Part shown: positions 31,238 through 42,052 of the stretch, in pieces
How the letters are laid out: every line of letters starts with the position of its first letter
Numbering within the stretch: position 1 is the stretch's first letter
Assembly: GCA_022059125.1 (NCBI GenBank)
Contig: JAEUWY010000004.1
Coordinates: forward strand, 434,001-498,000
DNA length: 64,000 bases
From: Corynespora cassiicola
Lineage: Eukaryota; Ascomycota; Dothideomycetes; Pleosporales; Corynesporascaceae
Direction of reading: 5' to 3'
Program-made: the position numbers and the translations under genes
The notes under the pieces: generated by a model
What the model was told of the DNA's origin: nothing
The model's database searches: none
Seen by the model: the letters and a program-made list of their open reading frames with translations, nothing else

Positions 31238-33343
31238 CTATACAAGTGTAATCGTCCTCCTTTCTAGGAGCAGACTTTCTGTCGTAGCATCTTGAGAAAA
31301 AAAGAGACCTTCTGTTTGGCCTAGTATCTCCATATCCCACTGATCATTACACTGGACTACTCCTAGCCTTTCGCAAAAACCATTCTCGACAGGCTTCATC
31401 AGAAGTCCTTTGAAAGTCGCATTAGACTCCTTGAAAAGGCGATTTCTTGTTGTCATAAGGAGCATCGGCCACCAGCGAGAGTGGAACTGGCTCAGATCCA
31501 TGTCGACTAGCAATGATCGAGCCAGAGTTGTATACATCGCTGGGATATCATGAGCAGGCTTCCTCCCGCCATATAAACCAAAACATAATTTATGCCCCTG
31601 TGAAGCTCGTTCCCACTTGACAAGTTTCACCATGGCAACCCAGCCAGTGAGATGTATCAAAGGTCGAAAGAGCGTAACGCCGCTATCGGCGTCATATCCG
31701 CGTGATACATACTCATCAACACCCATAATACTTCCGTCAAGCATTTGAAGGTGTACCGCAGGGCTCAAACCAGTGTCCACAGCGTATATTTCTGGCCGCA
31801 GCGCAATGGGAGATATGCTTTTCCAGCCTATCCAACTCCAAGACGGAAACTTGGTGCGTTGGTGACCTGGACGATAAGGATATGGTTCCCAAAGAAGGGC
31901 TGTTGGTAATGATTGTTGCCAAGTAAGCTCAGCCGTTGGACGATTTAGAGGCAGACCCCAAAAGTGGGATATGTGCTCTATCGTCTTCCTAGTCTCTTGA
32001 AGAATGCCAAGATAGGCGTTGAGAAGATCAGACTCGAAGCTAAGTTGCCTTTTCAAATAATCGTTTATGCGGTCCTGTATTTCGCCATCGGTGCCGACGC
32101 TGTTGTAAGGGAAAACCCTGAAGCCAATTTCGTCGAATGATTTGTTTACGTCGAATTGCCGCTGAAATAGCTGCTTCGGTGTAGAAACACTTTCACAGCA
32201 GTGCATCTGCATGCATTGAAAATACAGCTGGGAAGATGTAAACACCAAACGTCTCCGTGACAAAAGTCCTTCCTGGTAGGTCCATCCCCGTGACGACCAT
32301 TTGCTCGTTTCAACTTCTTTCTTCAAAGCAGGAACGGAAACGAATGTTTTCCCTCCCATTACAAGAGAGTTCTGTCGATTCTTAAAGTCCTTCGAGATCC
32401 CTGAAAGGCCGTGAGTGGGTTCCTCTCCCACTGCATCGATGAGTGTGATTGCTGCATGTTTATAGATCTCTCCCATGCTGTTGATTACATTGTGCTTTTC
32501 TGACGAATTTGTGTGATCAATACAGTATCGATCAACCCAAAGATATTTTAAACCAAGAGATATTGTCGCTTTGACAGCATCCTCAATAACTTGTGGGGCG
32601 GCCTCCGGCAGTTGTTTGTGACGAAGGATCGTCTCGGTTGCTGGGCCCCAAACATAACTCAATGCAGCATATTCCAAACCAAATGATACAGGAATAATCC
32701 GCCGAGACTGACAATCAATAACGGAGAAACCAGTGGGGAGTTCGAATTCAAGTTCGCCACAAATCTTGCCATGGTGATTATGGCAAACTTCCAACCATTC
32801 TTTGGGTATAGTCCAATCTATTCTTGTGTTCTGAATTACACAACCATATACGCCTCTAGAAGCTTTTTCATCATTCTCTGCACATGGTAAAACCCATGTA
32901 ACAATATTTCGGTTTCCTCGAACTAGTGTTAGGAGTTTCGAGCCTGTTGCACGTACGCGGATACCAACAGTTGGGTCGCACTCTCTGTCAGTTCCGGTTG
33001 GTCTGAATAAAGCCTGCGATGGTTCGGCATAGAGTTCAAGCGAGCTGATGTTTTCCAAGATATTAGGATATCTGAACTGAATGTTGTTTATAGCAAGGTA
33101 TTGCAGAAGTTCCTTTTCCAAAAACTGGTGGAGTTTGCAGTTCAAAACTGGCTTCAAGTTCTGATGGCGTTGAAGTCGATATATCATGGGATAGCCATCC
33201 GCTTTTTCAGGAGCTGGAGTTAGTCCCTGGTTTAAATCTACCTTGGCACAATCTTCGCATAGGTCGTTGTGTGAGACATCTCGCGAATGTTGTAAAACTG
33301 TCGTATTGCTGCGCCGAACAGCCTCGTATCCTGTCTCTGCCAT
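31238..33343 (-). CDS. HET-domain protein (heterokaryon incompatibility family)
   Basis: A single exon encodes 701 residues. The HET core motifs are clear: YAALSYVWG at residues 225-233, LKYLWVDRYCIDH at 265-277, MGEIYKHAAITLIDA at 290-304 and SRGWTYQEGLLSRRRLVF near 350. The N-terminal 200 residues contain CEDCAKVDL (28-37), a short Cys-x2-Cys segment common upstream of HET domains. The C-terminal half has no recognised domain. Proteins of this family trigger cell death or allorecognition when incompatible alleles meet after hyphal fusion, though most members are uncharacterised. No intron is needed and no stop interrupts the frame. It lies head-to-head with an F-box-like gene. Its AT-leaning codon use differs from the GC-rich genes at 24-29 kb, as is usual for fast-evolving HET genes. 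Confidence 0.9.
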   Translation of the reverse strand: MAETGYEAVRRSNTTVLQHSRDVSHNDLCEDCAKVDLNQGLTPAPEKADGYPMIYRLQRHQNLKPVLNCKLHQFLEKELLQYLAINNIQFRYPNILENISSLELYAEPSQALFRPTGTDRECDPTVGIRVRATGSKLLTLVRGNRNIVTWVLPCAENDEKASRGVYGCVIQNTRIDWTIPKEWLEVCHNHHGKICGELEFELPTGFSVIDCQSRRIIPVSFGLEYAALSYVWGPATETILRHKQLPEAAPQVIEDAVKATISLGLKYLWVDRYCIDHTNSSEKHNVINSMGEIYKHAAITLIDAVGEEPTHGLSGISKDFKNRQNSLVMGGKTFVSVPALKKEVETSKWSSRGWTYQEGLLSRRRLVFTSSQLYFQCMQMHCCESVSTPKQLFQRQFDVNKSFDEIGFRVFPYNSVGTDGEIQDRINDYLKRQLSFESDLLNAYLGILQETRKTIEHISHFWGLPLNRPTAELTWQQSLPTALLWEPYPYRPGHQRTKFPSWSWIGWKSISPIALRPEIYAVDTGLSPAVHLQMLDGSIMGVDEYVSRGYDADSGVTLFRPLIHLTGWVAMVKLVKWERASQGHKLCFGLYGGRKPAHDIPAMYTTLARSLLVDMDLSQFHSRWWPMLLMTTRNRLFKESNATFKGLLMKPVENGFCERLGVVQCNDQWDMEILGQTEGLFFSQDATTESLLLERRTITLV

Positions 33344-33901
33344 CGTAGATGACTATTATGTATCAAATTTCGAGAGCTTGAAGAATATTATGGCGGTGTT
33401 CAAGCGGTGGAAGAAATCATGCGAAAGTGAAAAGGTATTGGCAGCCTGCTGACCTGAATCTGCTGGTCGCGGGGTTCTTCACGCTAAACCTAAGGTAGGT
33501 GCCGTAGGCTATTTTTGGATGGCACGTACATGTCAGCCCAAGCACCCATCTTCTAGATTCTGGCATAGAGGTTATCTAAAAAAATACAAAGGCTGTCGAA
33601 ATAAACATATGGTTTAGTGGAGAACCGTAGTACTCGATTCCGCCCTTGAGGTTGCCTATACAGCGCCCTTGAGGATTTACCAAGTCTCCAAGTCCGTATA
33701 GGATTGTTCAGGCCCCACTTATCTAACTAGATTGAGAAGCATCCCCCGACCGTGTCCCGCGTTCAGCCTTCAGTTTTGCCTGTAGACAATGCCCCTAGGT
33801 TTTCTTTAAATACTCATCTTCAATCACTCGTCTCCAATCACTCATCTCCAATCACTCATCTCCAATCACTCAGTTCAATCCAACCTCTACTTAGCAAATC
33901 A
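33344..33901. promoter_or_regulatory. 558-bp divergent region between HET and F-box-like genes
   Basis: The region must carry both promoters. It contains a 14-bp tandem repeat array near the F-box side (listed separately). The frame of the F-box gene is open back to 33752, but without an ATG, so this part is taken as leader. Confidence 0.5.
33813..33881. repeat. 14-bp tandem repeat, about 4.9 copies
   Basis: The unit CTCATCTCCAATCA repeats at 33813, 33827, 33841 and 33855 with one or two changes in the first two copies, then a partial fifth copy. It ends 20 bases before the F-box gene start. Confidence 0.92.
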
Positions 33902-35314
33902 ATGAATATGAGCAGACAAGTACCGTATCTGCCAAATGAGATTATATACAAAATTCTTGAGGAATGCCTTACAACAACCTGTGGTCGCGGATTAACAACC
34001 ACTATGCCGGCTGTTGTACGCTGTTCTAAAAGATTTTACGAAATTGCGACACCTCTGCTTTACCAGAGCATCGAAACCGACGAATATAGATCCACTCTTA
34101 TCCCATATTCTCGCCTAAAGTCCCTGGCACCTGTTGTTCTGAGTAGGCCAGACATTGCTGCTCATGTACGGCACTTGAAAGTTCGCCCTTGGAGAAGAAG
34201 ATTCAGCTATGAAGAGATGGATCTCGATGATGACCCGAAAGTTGAAACCCCAGAAGTCATACAACGAGCAATCACATCCCTCAGTTCCAACGACGAAATG
34301 CGTAGGGCTTGGCTCAACGAAGCTGACAGCGAGGACTCCTACTTCGCCTTGATTCTCTCAGCCCTTCCGAATCTCGTATCCTTTCATCTTACGCAAGATT
34401 CGTATCGAAGATACACAGTACATGTGCTGCAGTCGTGCAGGACAGATGTAAGGTTCAGCTCGGTGCTTACGAAACTGAAGTCGGTGTTCTGGGAAGACAA
34501 TGGCGGCCATATAGAGCACTTGAATCGAGCCATAACTCCGACCATTTTCGCGCTCCCTGCCATAAATGAGATCCGTCTTGATTTCATGGATGGACTATCC
34601 AATGGGGATATGGATGTGCGCATAAATCAAATCAGTCCCCATACTTCAACTTGCACGCTTCTCGAGCTAAAAGATTGCCACTTATCTCCCCTGGAATTCT
34701 ACAGGCTGCTCATGATTCCAAAGGCCTTAACCACCTTCATTTATGATTCTGGCTACGGATACCGGGATGTTTCCCCCACCTTTATAAAGATCAGGGAAGG
34801 ACTCGATGCTCATAAAGAAACACTCGAGAACCTGTATCTACGCTTCCCAGTCGATGAGTGGTCGTATTTATGCCTCGATAGTGGCATCACTATGGAGCCA
34901 TTGGACGGCTTCATTCATCTGAAGATCTTGGAAGTCGACCCAATTTACATTCTGGGCAGTGAATCAGGATTCCAAAACTATGATCTGGACTTGGTTCAGC
35001 GCATAGTGCGATTTATCCCCCGGTCAATTGAACAACTGCGGTTTCACCAAGATGAGAAATTTGATGGGATAATCTCTTATGCCCTAGAGCATATTCTTCT
35101 CACAAGGAAAACACAATTTCCGGCACTGTGTCAGGTTTTTCGGAATATTCACTCCGAATGGCCCGAAAAAGATGAGTTTGGCCACTACATCCTCAAATTC
35201 GATGTTGAGTTTCACAAGAAACTTCGATCTATGGCAAGGGAAGTTGGTGTGGAGTATTCAGCGTTCCCGTGTAGGATGAACTTTTACAAGTTTGACGGCG
35301 GTGGATTGTGGTAG
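33902..35314 (+). CDS. F-box-like / leucine-rich-repeat-like protein
   Basis: A single exon gives 470 residues from the ATG at 33902 (MNMSRQVPYLP). A second ATG two codons later is equally possible. Residues 8-25 (VPYLPNEIIYKILEECL) fit the start of an F-box, and VVRCSKRFYEIATPLLYQSI continues the pattern common to fungal F-box proteins (leaving home helix, then the ...ATPLLY... strand). The remainder has recurring leucine-spaced segments (LPNLVSFHLTQ, LLELKDCHLSPLEFYRLL, LENLYLRFP, FIHLKILEVDP), which suggest an irregular leucine-rich-repeat fold. Such proteins usually bring substrates to an SCF ubiquitin ligase through Skp1. Substrate and function here are unknown. Codon use is AT-leaning like the adjacent HET gene. 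Confidence 0.78.
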   Translation: MNMSRQVPYLPNEIIYKILEECLTTTCGRGLTTTMPAVVRCSKRFYEIATPLLYQSIETDEYRSTLIPYSRLKSLAPVVLSRPDIAAHVRHLKVRPWRRRFSYEEMDLDDDPKVETPEVIQRAITSLSSNDEMRRAWLNEADSEDSYFALILSALPNLVSFHLTQDSYRRYTVHVLQSCRTDVRFSSVLTKLKSVFWEDNGGHIEHLNRAITPTIFALPAINEIRLDFMDGLSNGDMDVRINQISPHTSTCTLLELKDCHLSPLEFYRLLMIPKALTTFIYDSGYGYRDVSPTFIKIREGLDAHKETLENLYLRFPVDEWSYLCLDSGITMEPLDGFIHLKILEVDPIYILGSESGFQNYDLDLVQRIVRFIPRSIEQLRFHQDEKFDGIISYALEHILLTRKTQFPALCQVFRNIHSEWPEKDEFGHYILKFDVEFHKKLRSMAREVGVEYSAFPCRMNFYKFDGGGLW

Positions 35315-36458
35315 GCCGTTTGAGATAACTCAGGATCAAACAGTCGCCTCTGTTTTTCTTAAGGAAGGATACTATCCGCAGACTGGGAAGTTGTAGTTTG
35401 TTCTCCTTGCGCGTTGAACTTGCCGAGGCTGCAAGCGAAACATGCTCTAGTGACTGATCAAATCACTTGGTGTTGGGGGATCCAATACCATCTCAAGACA
35501 CACAATGCTCTCTTTGGTCCTTACGTTCAATGATCACATGTGTCAAACAGATGGGAAATCTCATACATTTTGGGGCATCACAAAGGAAAACCTGAAGGTC
35601 ACTTTCACGATGGAGTTTTCGTACTTCCCTCTCAAGGGAGGAAGCACGCTATAAATAAGGCACACAAATATACTAATCCACAGAAGGGTATTCTATGCCC
35701 TGAATACATAGAAATGGGATGTAGAAGGCCCAGAAATTGAACTAGCAGCCTTCGCAAAGGTCACTTTCACAGCTGAAGAAATTTTGCAACGTGAGGCTCT
35801 CGAGTATATTTCCTCGCGGCTCACGACACTTCAATATATTGTTCATAACACACTGAACGCCCCTCAGACCCAATTGCACGGTTTTATCATCATAGATAGG
35901 TATATAATGTACACTACCCCAAAACACCACCTCTGCACGCTTTCTACGCCAATGCATCCTCACCACCCCCCATAATCCCATCCCAACCCACCATTTCTCC
36001 CCCAATCCACCCAAACCGTCACCTAACTCATCCCACCCAATTTCCCCAGGGCAAATCATCTATTACACCGCCTACCTACCCCTCCCAATTTTTTGCCCCC
36101 CCCTCCGCCAAAAAGAAAAAATAAACGCCCCAACCAAGTTCCCAAACCCGAATGGGGGTATCAATATACATATACATGCGTACGCAGAGATATAGAGAGA
36201 GGAATGTGAGCAAAAGAGACATCATTCGCGCCGAAACCCATGGGAAAGACAGAAAAAAGGAGAAAAGGGAAAGGGAACGGGAAAAAGTGAACGCCCGACT
36301 CATGGTCCAGAACACCCCGCCTGGCAGTACCGCACACCTCCTTTCAGAAAGTACGGAACTATGCTCAATCTTCGAGCGCAGACTTCCAGCCCTCCTCTCT
36401 CCATCGGTGGATAATACGCAGAGAAACCTTCTCAGAACGAGCCAGCAGTCCATGGTGC
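35315..36458. other. intergenic region between convergent genes
   Basis: The 3' regions of the F-box-like and Zn2Cys6 genes meet here. The first half is AT-leaning, the second CA- and A-rich with no gene. A plus-strand frame that starts at 36152 overlaps the transcription-factor exon and is a shadow. Confidence 0.5.
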
Positions 36459-38881
36459 TCAAACCCAGAGAACCCCCCACCCACTCTCCCTCGCCAAAAT
36501 CTCCGCATCCCACCCTTCAGCCCCCTGTCCCTCACTCCACTGTTGCTGTTGCTGGTGCTGGTGCTGCTGACCCCACGACTCCTCACCTCCTGCCCCCCCC
36601 ACCCTCCCCTGCATCCCAAAATCCAAACACTTGTACGGAAACAAGTCCTCCACCCCCTGCGGTACGGCCCCCACCACCGACCCACCCATCTGCACCTGCT
36701 GCACCGCACTCCCCACCACGGCGGCAACATCCTTGTAATCGTCCAGCACCCTCCTCGCGAGGGGCAACGAGTGTGCCAACTCGTGCAAGACGGCCATGGC
36801 ATCACGCCACGCCTCGGCATAGAAGGGATGCTGCTCTGCGAGGCCAATGGGGGCTAGGTCCCTGACGAGCAGAGCGCAGAGGGGTAGCAGGGCGCTCGCG
36901 AGGGCGGCGGCCATGCAGTGGCGGAACGAGTTCGGGAGGCGGGCGTCGGCGCTGTGGGGGCGGATGCGCTGGACGGTGTCGAGGGCGAGGTCGCCGCAGT
37001 AGCGGGCTGTGGTAGCGTCGTAGGCGAGGGAGAGGAGCTGGGGGCGGCGGACGAGGAGGCAGAGGTGGTTGAGGCGAGTGTGGACGAGGGTGTGTTGGCG
37101 GCGGTGGCGGAGCTCAGGGGCGTGGTCGGGGGGCAGGAGGGGGATGGAGGGGAGGACGAATTCGGTCCAGTGCTTGATGCGGGCGTCGAGGACGACGGGG
37201 ACGTCGTTTTCGAGGCCCTTTTTCGTGGCCGAGACGGCGAAGACGCGGTCCCAGATGTCGCCCACCAGGCGGGCCCAGAAGATCATGCAGGCGAGGAAGG
37301 TGTTGGCTGAGCGGAAGACATCTTGTTCGGGGAGGGGTTGGTCGGGGACGAGGTCCTGGCTGGTCAGTACCAATTGCGCGGAGGCGTGATGCTGGGTACC
37401 CACTCGGTCGTGTATGAAGGAAGGCTGGTCTACGTGTATGTCAACATCACGGATGCCGTACGGCCGGCCACAGCTCAAAGAAATGCGACGGTCAGTAAAG
37501 AACAAGGTCCAGAAGATGCGCTGGCGCATGTGGACCTGGAATGGTGTACAGTTGATCCAAGATGACTGCAGGTGCAGTCCGAATTGAAAGCACAGCCTGC
37601 ATGCTGTTCCGATGACATTGTAGGCGGCGTTTGGTCTGTCTGCCGCCGAAAAGTAGAAAGCCTTGAGATGGTCAGTATCCACCGTCTCATGTCGCACCAA
37701 ACGACCGCACGTACCTCCCATATCAGAAATTGTATCAGACTCAGATCGCTCCTGCCGCTGAGCTGCCGCTTGCCCACGAGCTCGTCGGCCAGCTGGAACC
37801 ACTGCCATCCAGGCGGCCTGCTGTTGACGCCCGGCGGCGTCGCGTCGACGAGTATATCGGAAACGGCAAAGACGATGTAGTTGAGGGCGAGGAAGCAGAC
37901 GTCGGTCGGGTGTATGGAGCGGGCGCCCAGCACGCGCTCGCTGCGGGCGCGGAAGTCGGCCTCGTTGATGCACGGGTGGGTCGGGTTGATGTCGGCAAAG
38001 TAGAAGTCGATGTACTTTGCGTAGTCGACGGGACTGGGGAAGGCGAGGCTGCGGGGGCCGACGCGGATGGTGGCGACCGAGTCTGCGCTGCTCGACGGGC
38101 TCGTGGCGGACATGGAGTGGCGGATGCGCTCGGGCGAGTCGCGCGGGAAGCTCAGCGACGGGCGCTGCGAGGCCAGCTGGGGGTTGAAGGGCTCGAGGGG
38201 CGCGTGGTAGAGGCTCTCGGACACGCTCATGGCCTCGTCGCGCTCCATGCTGCCGCGCGGGGTGAAGGCGACGGAGCGGTCGTGGATCAGCGACTCCATC
38301 ATGCCCTCGATGCGGGCCATGCGGGCCTCCATGGACAGGCCCAGCACGCTGGCATCGCTGGCGCGCCGCTCGATAACGTCGTGCCGCGGCAGGATGCTGC
38401 GTCGCACCATGCCATTGCCGCTCTGGCTGGCGCTGCCATTGGAGCTGGAGCCCAGGGCTGGAAGGGGAGGCTGAACGGGGGTCGGGCGGCTGAGGTTCTG
38501 CAGGGCCTCGGCGGCGGTCTGGTCCTCAGAGTAGAAGCAGCGCTTGCCGCTGTCGAGGCATCGCTGGCAGGGGTTCTCGCCCGAGCACTGCATCGGTCAG
38601 CCGGGCAGGTCTGGAGGGCACGAGAGCGCGTGGGGAGGTGGCTCTGGAGGGGGGCGGGCGGGTTACCTTGAGCTTGGAGCGGCGACACGACACGCTGTGT
38701 TGGACGGAGGTTAGCAGGTAGCAAGTCGCAAGCAGGGCGCGGAACGGTCGGAATGCGGCCGTCGCTGGCTAGGGGGCGCTCACCAGGCCTTGGGCGCGTA
38801 CTTTGCGCGCACCTTCTTGCGCTTCGGCGACGGCGGCGTGTCGTCGTCGACCTTATGGATGGGCGACGGCTGGTCGTTCAT
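36459..38881 (-). CDS. Zn2Cys6 fungal transcription factor, four exons
   Basis: The assembled regulator is 733 residues. Exons (minus strand) are 38881-38784, 38694-38667, 38587-37715 and 37661-36459; introns are 89, 79 and 53 bases. The binuclear zinc cluster spans the first three exons and is complete: CVSCRRSKLKC then SGENPCQRCLDSGKRC, with spacing C-x2-C-x6-C-x5-C-x2-C-x6-C at residues 33-59, preceded by a basic stretch (PKRKKVRAKYAPKA). A short Met/Leu-rich helical segment (SMEARMARIEGMMESLI) may dimerise. The fungal-specific regulatory domain follows: VDYAKYIDFYFADINPTHPC, DRPNAAYNVIGTACRLCFQ, QRIFWTLFFTDRRISLSCG and GRPYGIRDVDI. The C-terminus has a Gln/His run. The targets cannot be inferred; no pathway gene set lies adjacent. 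The 28-base second exon is unusually small but necessary for the zinc cluster. Confidence 0.9.
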
Positions 38882-40799
38882 CGTGCGATGAGGGTTGATG
38901 CTGTCGGCTGAGAAGAATGAAGGCCGTCCATGTTGCGAGCCCGACCACTTCGGAACAACAACCGAACCGGGGAAGTCGGGACACGACTCGACCACCGCCG
39001 GCACCAGCGCCTTGCAAGTCCGGTGCCTGTCCGCCCGCCCAATTCCCCTTCTCGTGCCCGTTGCCGTTCTCGTTGACGCCTGCGCCTTGCCCTGGCCATT
39101 GGCCCGCCCCTCTCACCACGTCCTGGGCCTGCTGCGTTTGCGCCTGCGCGCTGCGACGGACGTGGGTGCGCCGGTGTGCGGAACTGACTAGGGCCAGATC
39201 CATCATTCCATCGCGACCAGCCTGTCTCGGTCCGAAAGCATATATTCACCTCTGCCAGACACCGCAGGCTAGCACAGGCAGCCACATGCTCGCGCCAATG
39301 ACGTCGAGATGGAACCTCTGGACGAGACCAAGAACCCATCGTTACGCTGGCCCTGTGCTCCCAGCGGTTGCACGACTTGTTCAAGCGGCAAGCGTGCAAA
39401 CACGCACCGCGAGGCGCGAGACCCCCATGGCTCGGAAGATGTGGTCCGTACGAGCATGGGGGCCCATATATAGCCAGAGCGGGAGCTGACAGGCCAATGT
39501 GCCGCCGCTTGACAGGGATGCTAGCTGCACGTCGGAAAATACAGCTTGCAACCACAGGAACCAATCATGTGTGTGGTCTCTGGAAAAACGTTGGCAAGGA
39601 CATCTTTCAATCTGATCTCTACTGGGCTCAAAGTTGGACAAGTGTGAGTTGGCCACCTAGGTAGGTGCAAAAGGGGTACTGTCAGTGGTGGGAGCAGACA
39701 TCCAACCAACAGGCATGACTGGACAAGTCAATCCGAGTCTAGAACTAGATATCTAAAGAGACATAATACTCTGAATCATCCAAACAACCCACTTGGGTTA
39801 GAATCGAACACAAATCTCAGAGGTAGCTTCGCCACTGTTTCTTCCCCGCGTGCATCGTGACCCCTGTGTGTTACCTGTTTGTCTGCATCCTTGATTAAGA
39901 GACTTCTTTGTTACCGACATAAAGTACAAGACATCGGTACACTGAATGATCAAGAAAATTCTGCATTAACGGAAGCGTTGTTCACTATAGGAGCAAACAC
40001 GCTGTGCCATGTTCCGCGCGCTGCTCAGAGATCCCTCACAGTGGATCAAAGCATAGCTGCGCCAAGCCTGCGGAAGTCTGGGGGCAATCAACAGTCTGGT
40101 ACACAGGTCGCTTATAGAGTAACTATCAAGTTAGTCCAGCCCTAATCCCTTCAGATAATTGCCGCACGTGGCTTGGTAGCCCCATCAGAGGTCGCACGGG
40201 CGCATGTGAATGCACGTGACTTGCCCAATCCGGTACGGAAACAGATGGTACTGAACCCATAGACATTTCAGCGCTAATACAAGGCTCATAGATAAACAGC
40301 TCAAAGAATCCCATTAATCCTCCAAAGATCTCACTCCACCCCTCCTCCGCCTCCAAACACGTCCGCTCAAGCTTCTGCAGTATCCCTTGGCGCCAAGCCA
40401 AATTGAGCACATTTGAGCAGTAAAGACTACCATTCCGCCCATCAACCTCTACAATGGCACAAAGGGTCCTAGCTAGATCAAACGCCACAACACACTCACA
40501 CGCAGCTTCATTGGTGCGCCCTGCCCCTCCCTGCTGTTGGTTCGCGTGCCACCTTCCCCAAGCACCCTCACCACCGCCAACACGCCTGTACCTACCCGCC
40601 TCTAGTCCCACCATATCACGCCCCTCGGTACAAACGGGATCTCTTCCTGCAGGAAGCTTTCCCCCCAGCCGCTGGGGCTGAGCGGGGACCTATAAAGAAG
40701 CTCCAACCCACTTGCAAGACCGCGCTCACGCCCCATTCCCAAGTGCCACTTTGTCCAAAGCACCTCACAAGAGCCCCGAATTGAACGACCACTGCAGTT
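38882..40799. other. 1.9-kb intergenic region between divergent genes
   Basis: Promoters of the Zn2Cys6 gene (minus) and the BIM1-like gene (plus). The first 700 bases are GC-rich, with overlapping chance frames. A minus-strand frame at 40126-40614 is open for 162 codons and has some protein-like stretches (LAWRQGILQKLERTCLEAEE) but no ATG context, intron or domain I can support. I leave it uncalled. Confidence 0.4.
40691..40696 (+). promoter_or_regulatory. TATA box of the BIM1-like gene
   Basis: TATAAA lies 109 bases before the ATG at 40800, in a GC-rich leader. Spacing fits a fungal core promoter. Confidence 0.6.
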
Positions 40800-41600
40800 A
40801 TGAAGTTCCAATCCTTTCTCGCGGCATCTGCCATCCTCTCCCTCGCATCAGCCCACTTCCACGTCGTCGCCCCCGAATGGCGCGGCGACTCCTTCGCCCG
40901 CGGCACCTCGCAATGGCTCTTCCCCTGTACCACTCCCCTCCCCTCCCTCCCACCCTCCAATTCGATAACCCCAACTCTGACTCTAACGTACCCCCAGGCG
41001 CAAACGTCAGCGAAACCGCCGACCCAAGTAACCGCACCCAATGGCCCGTGACAGGCGGCTCCGTCGCCATCAACGGCTCCCACGAGTGGGCCCTGACCTA
41101 CGTCAACCTGGGCCTCGGCACCAACGTGTCCTCGTTTAATATTAGCTTGCTGGACAGCTACAACCAGACGGGCGCTGGCGTTTTCTGCCTCAAGGAGGCG
41201 GGCAAGGCGGCGTTGGAGGAGGGGCTCGCGGCTGCGGGGCTGAATTCGAGCAGTGTGGATGGGGTGCATGCGAGTCTGCAGATTATTCAGATTGCGCATA
41301 GTGGGGCTTCGCTTTACAATGTGAGTTTTTTCTCGTTGTTTTTTGTTTAGCTTGGGGGGGTGGGATGCAAGGCTGACTTGGATGCAGTGTGCGGATATCA
41401 CATTCAATGCTTCGGCTACGCTGTTGTCGGATGATGTTTGCCAGAATGGTACCGATGTTGGTGGCTCCGCTATTCAGAATGTGGGTGCTTCGCAGACGCA
41501 AGAAGAGAGTCCTGCTGAGAGCAGTGGTGCTGCGAGTGCTTTGAGTCCGGCGGTCGGTGGTGGGTTCCTTGCGGCTGTTATCGCGTGGGGTCTTTTGTAG
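40800..41600 (+). CDS. BIM1/X325-like copper-binding secreted protein, three exons
   Basis: The product is 220 residues. Exons are 40800-40926, 40998-41320 and 41388-41600; introns are 71 and 67 bases. A signal peptide (MKFQSFLAASAILSLASA) is predicted to be cut directly before His, giving a mature N-terminus HFHVVAPEWRGDSF, the His1 arrangement of the LPMO-like X325/BIM1 copper-site family. The segment SQWLFPCANVSE and then NRTQWPVTGGSVAI and YVNLGLGTNVSSFNISL fit the family core. Cysteines near FPC, GVFCL and NCADITF can pair. The C-terminus is Ser/Ala-rich ending in a hydrophobic tail (GGGFLAAVIAWGLL), so GPI anchoring is likely. Family members bind copper without the oxidative polysaccharide cleavage of true LPMOs, and in Cryptococcus the relative Bim1 acts in copper uptake. 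The role here is inferred from that. Confidence 0.85.
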
Positions 41601-42052
41601 AGACCGGAGATGACTGTGTGTATGTGTTTCATGAATTTGATGGATACCAAAGAATAGTAAGCAACTTTGTACTACAGCTTATCATACAGTTATATCATGA
41701 CTAATTGAAAAGAAACTTTGAGATTGATATATCTTAAACTTTCACTCTATTGAACTGCTGTTTTGGTGTAAATCAAGGACTGATATGGGAGAGCGTAATT
41801 TAAGCCTAACAAAGGCTATCTATTTGGCTGTGTTCTTGCAATTGAGCTTACCTTGGATCGGATAGGTAATCTTTAAAAAGCCTTGATCCTGAATGTAAGT
41901 GCTGCTTCTTTAGATTGGTTCTAACGCATAGGAAGCACATAAACATCAGTTCTGTCTAATAGAAAAGATACCTCTACGTTCCCATGATACATCATCACCA
42001 ACCGTATCCACTTCACGCCTCCAACACCAATCTCACCCTCCCCACTTGCTCC
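41601..42052. other. AT-leaning 3' intergenic region between convergent genes
   Basis: The 3' regions of the BIM1-like gene (plus) and the DUF1996 gene (minus). No open frame of interest was found. Confidence 0.55.

Noticed and set aside
36918..37389. Plus-strand Gly/Glu/Val-rich frames
   Set aside because: Antisense shadows of the Zn2Cys6 regulator's fourth exon.
37730..38671. 313-codon plus-strand frame
   Set aside because: It lies over the zinc-cluster and linker exons of the minus-strand regulator, whose exon structure is supported by the complete six-cysteine motif.
39780..39830. Minus-strand GTTCGATTC resembling a tRNA T-loop
   Set aside because: The flanking bases do not form a T-stem and no anticodon or acceptor arm could be built.
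40126..40614. 162-codon minus-strand frame in the promoter of the BIM1-like gene
   Set aside because: It has some helical-looking stretches but no start context, intron or domain, and lies in the promoter of a well-supported gene.
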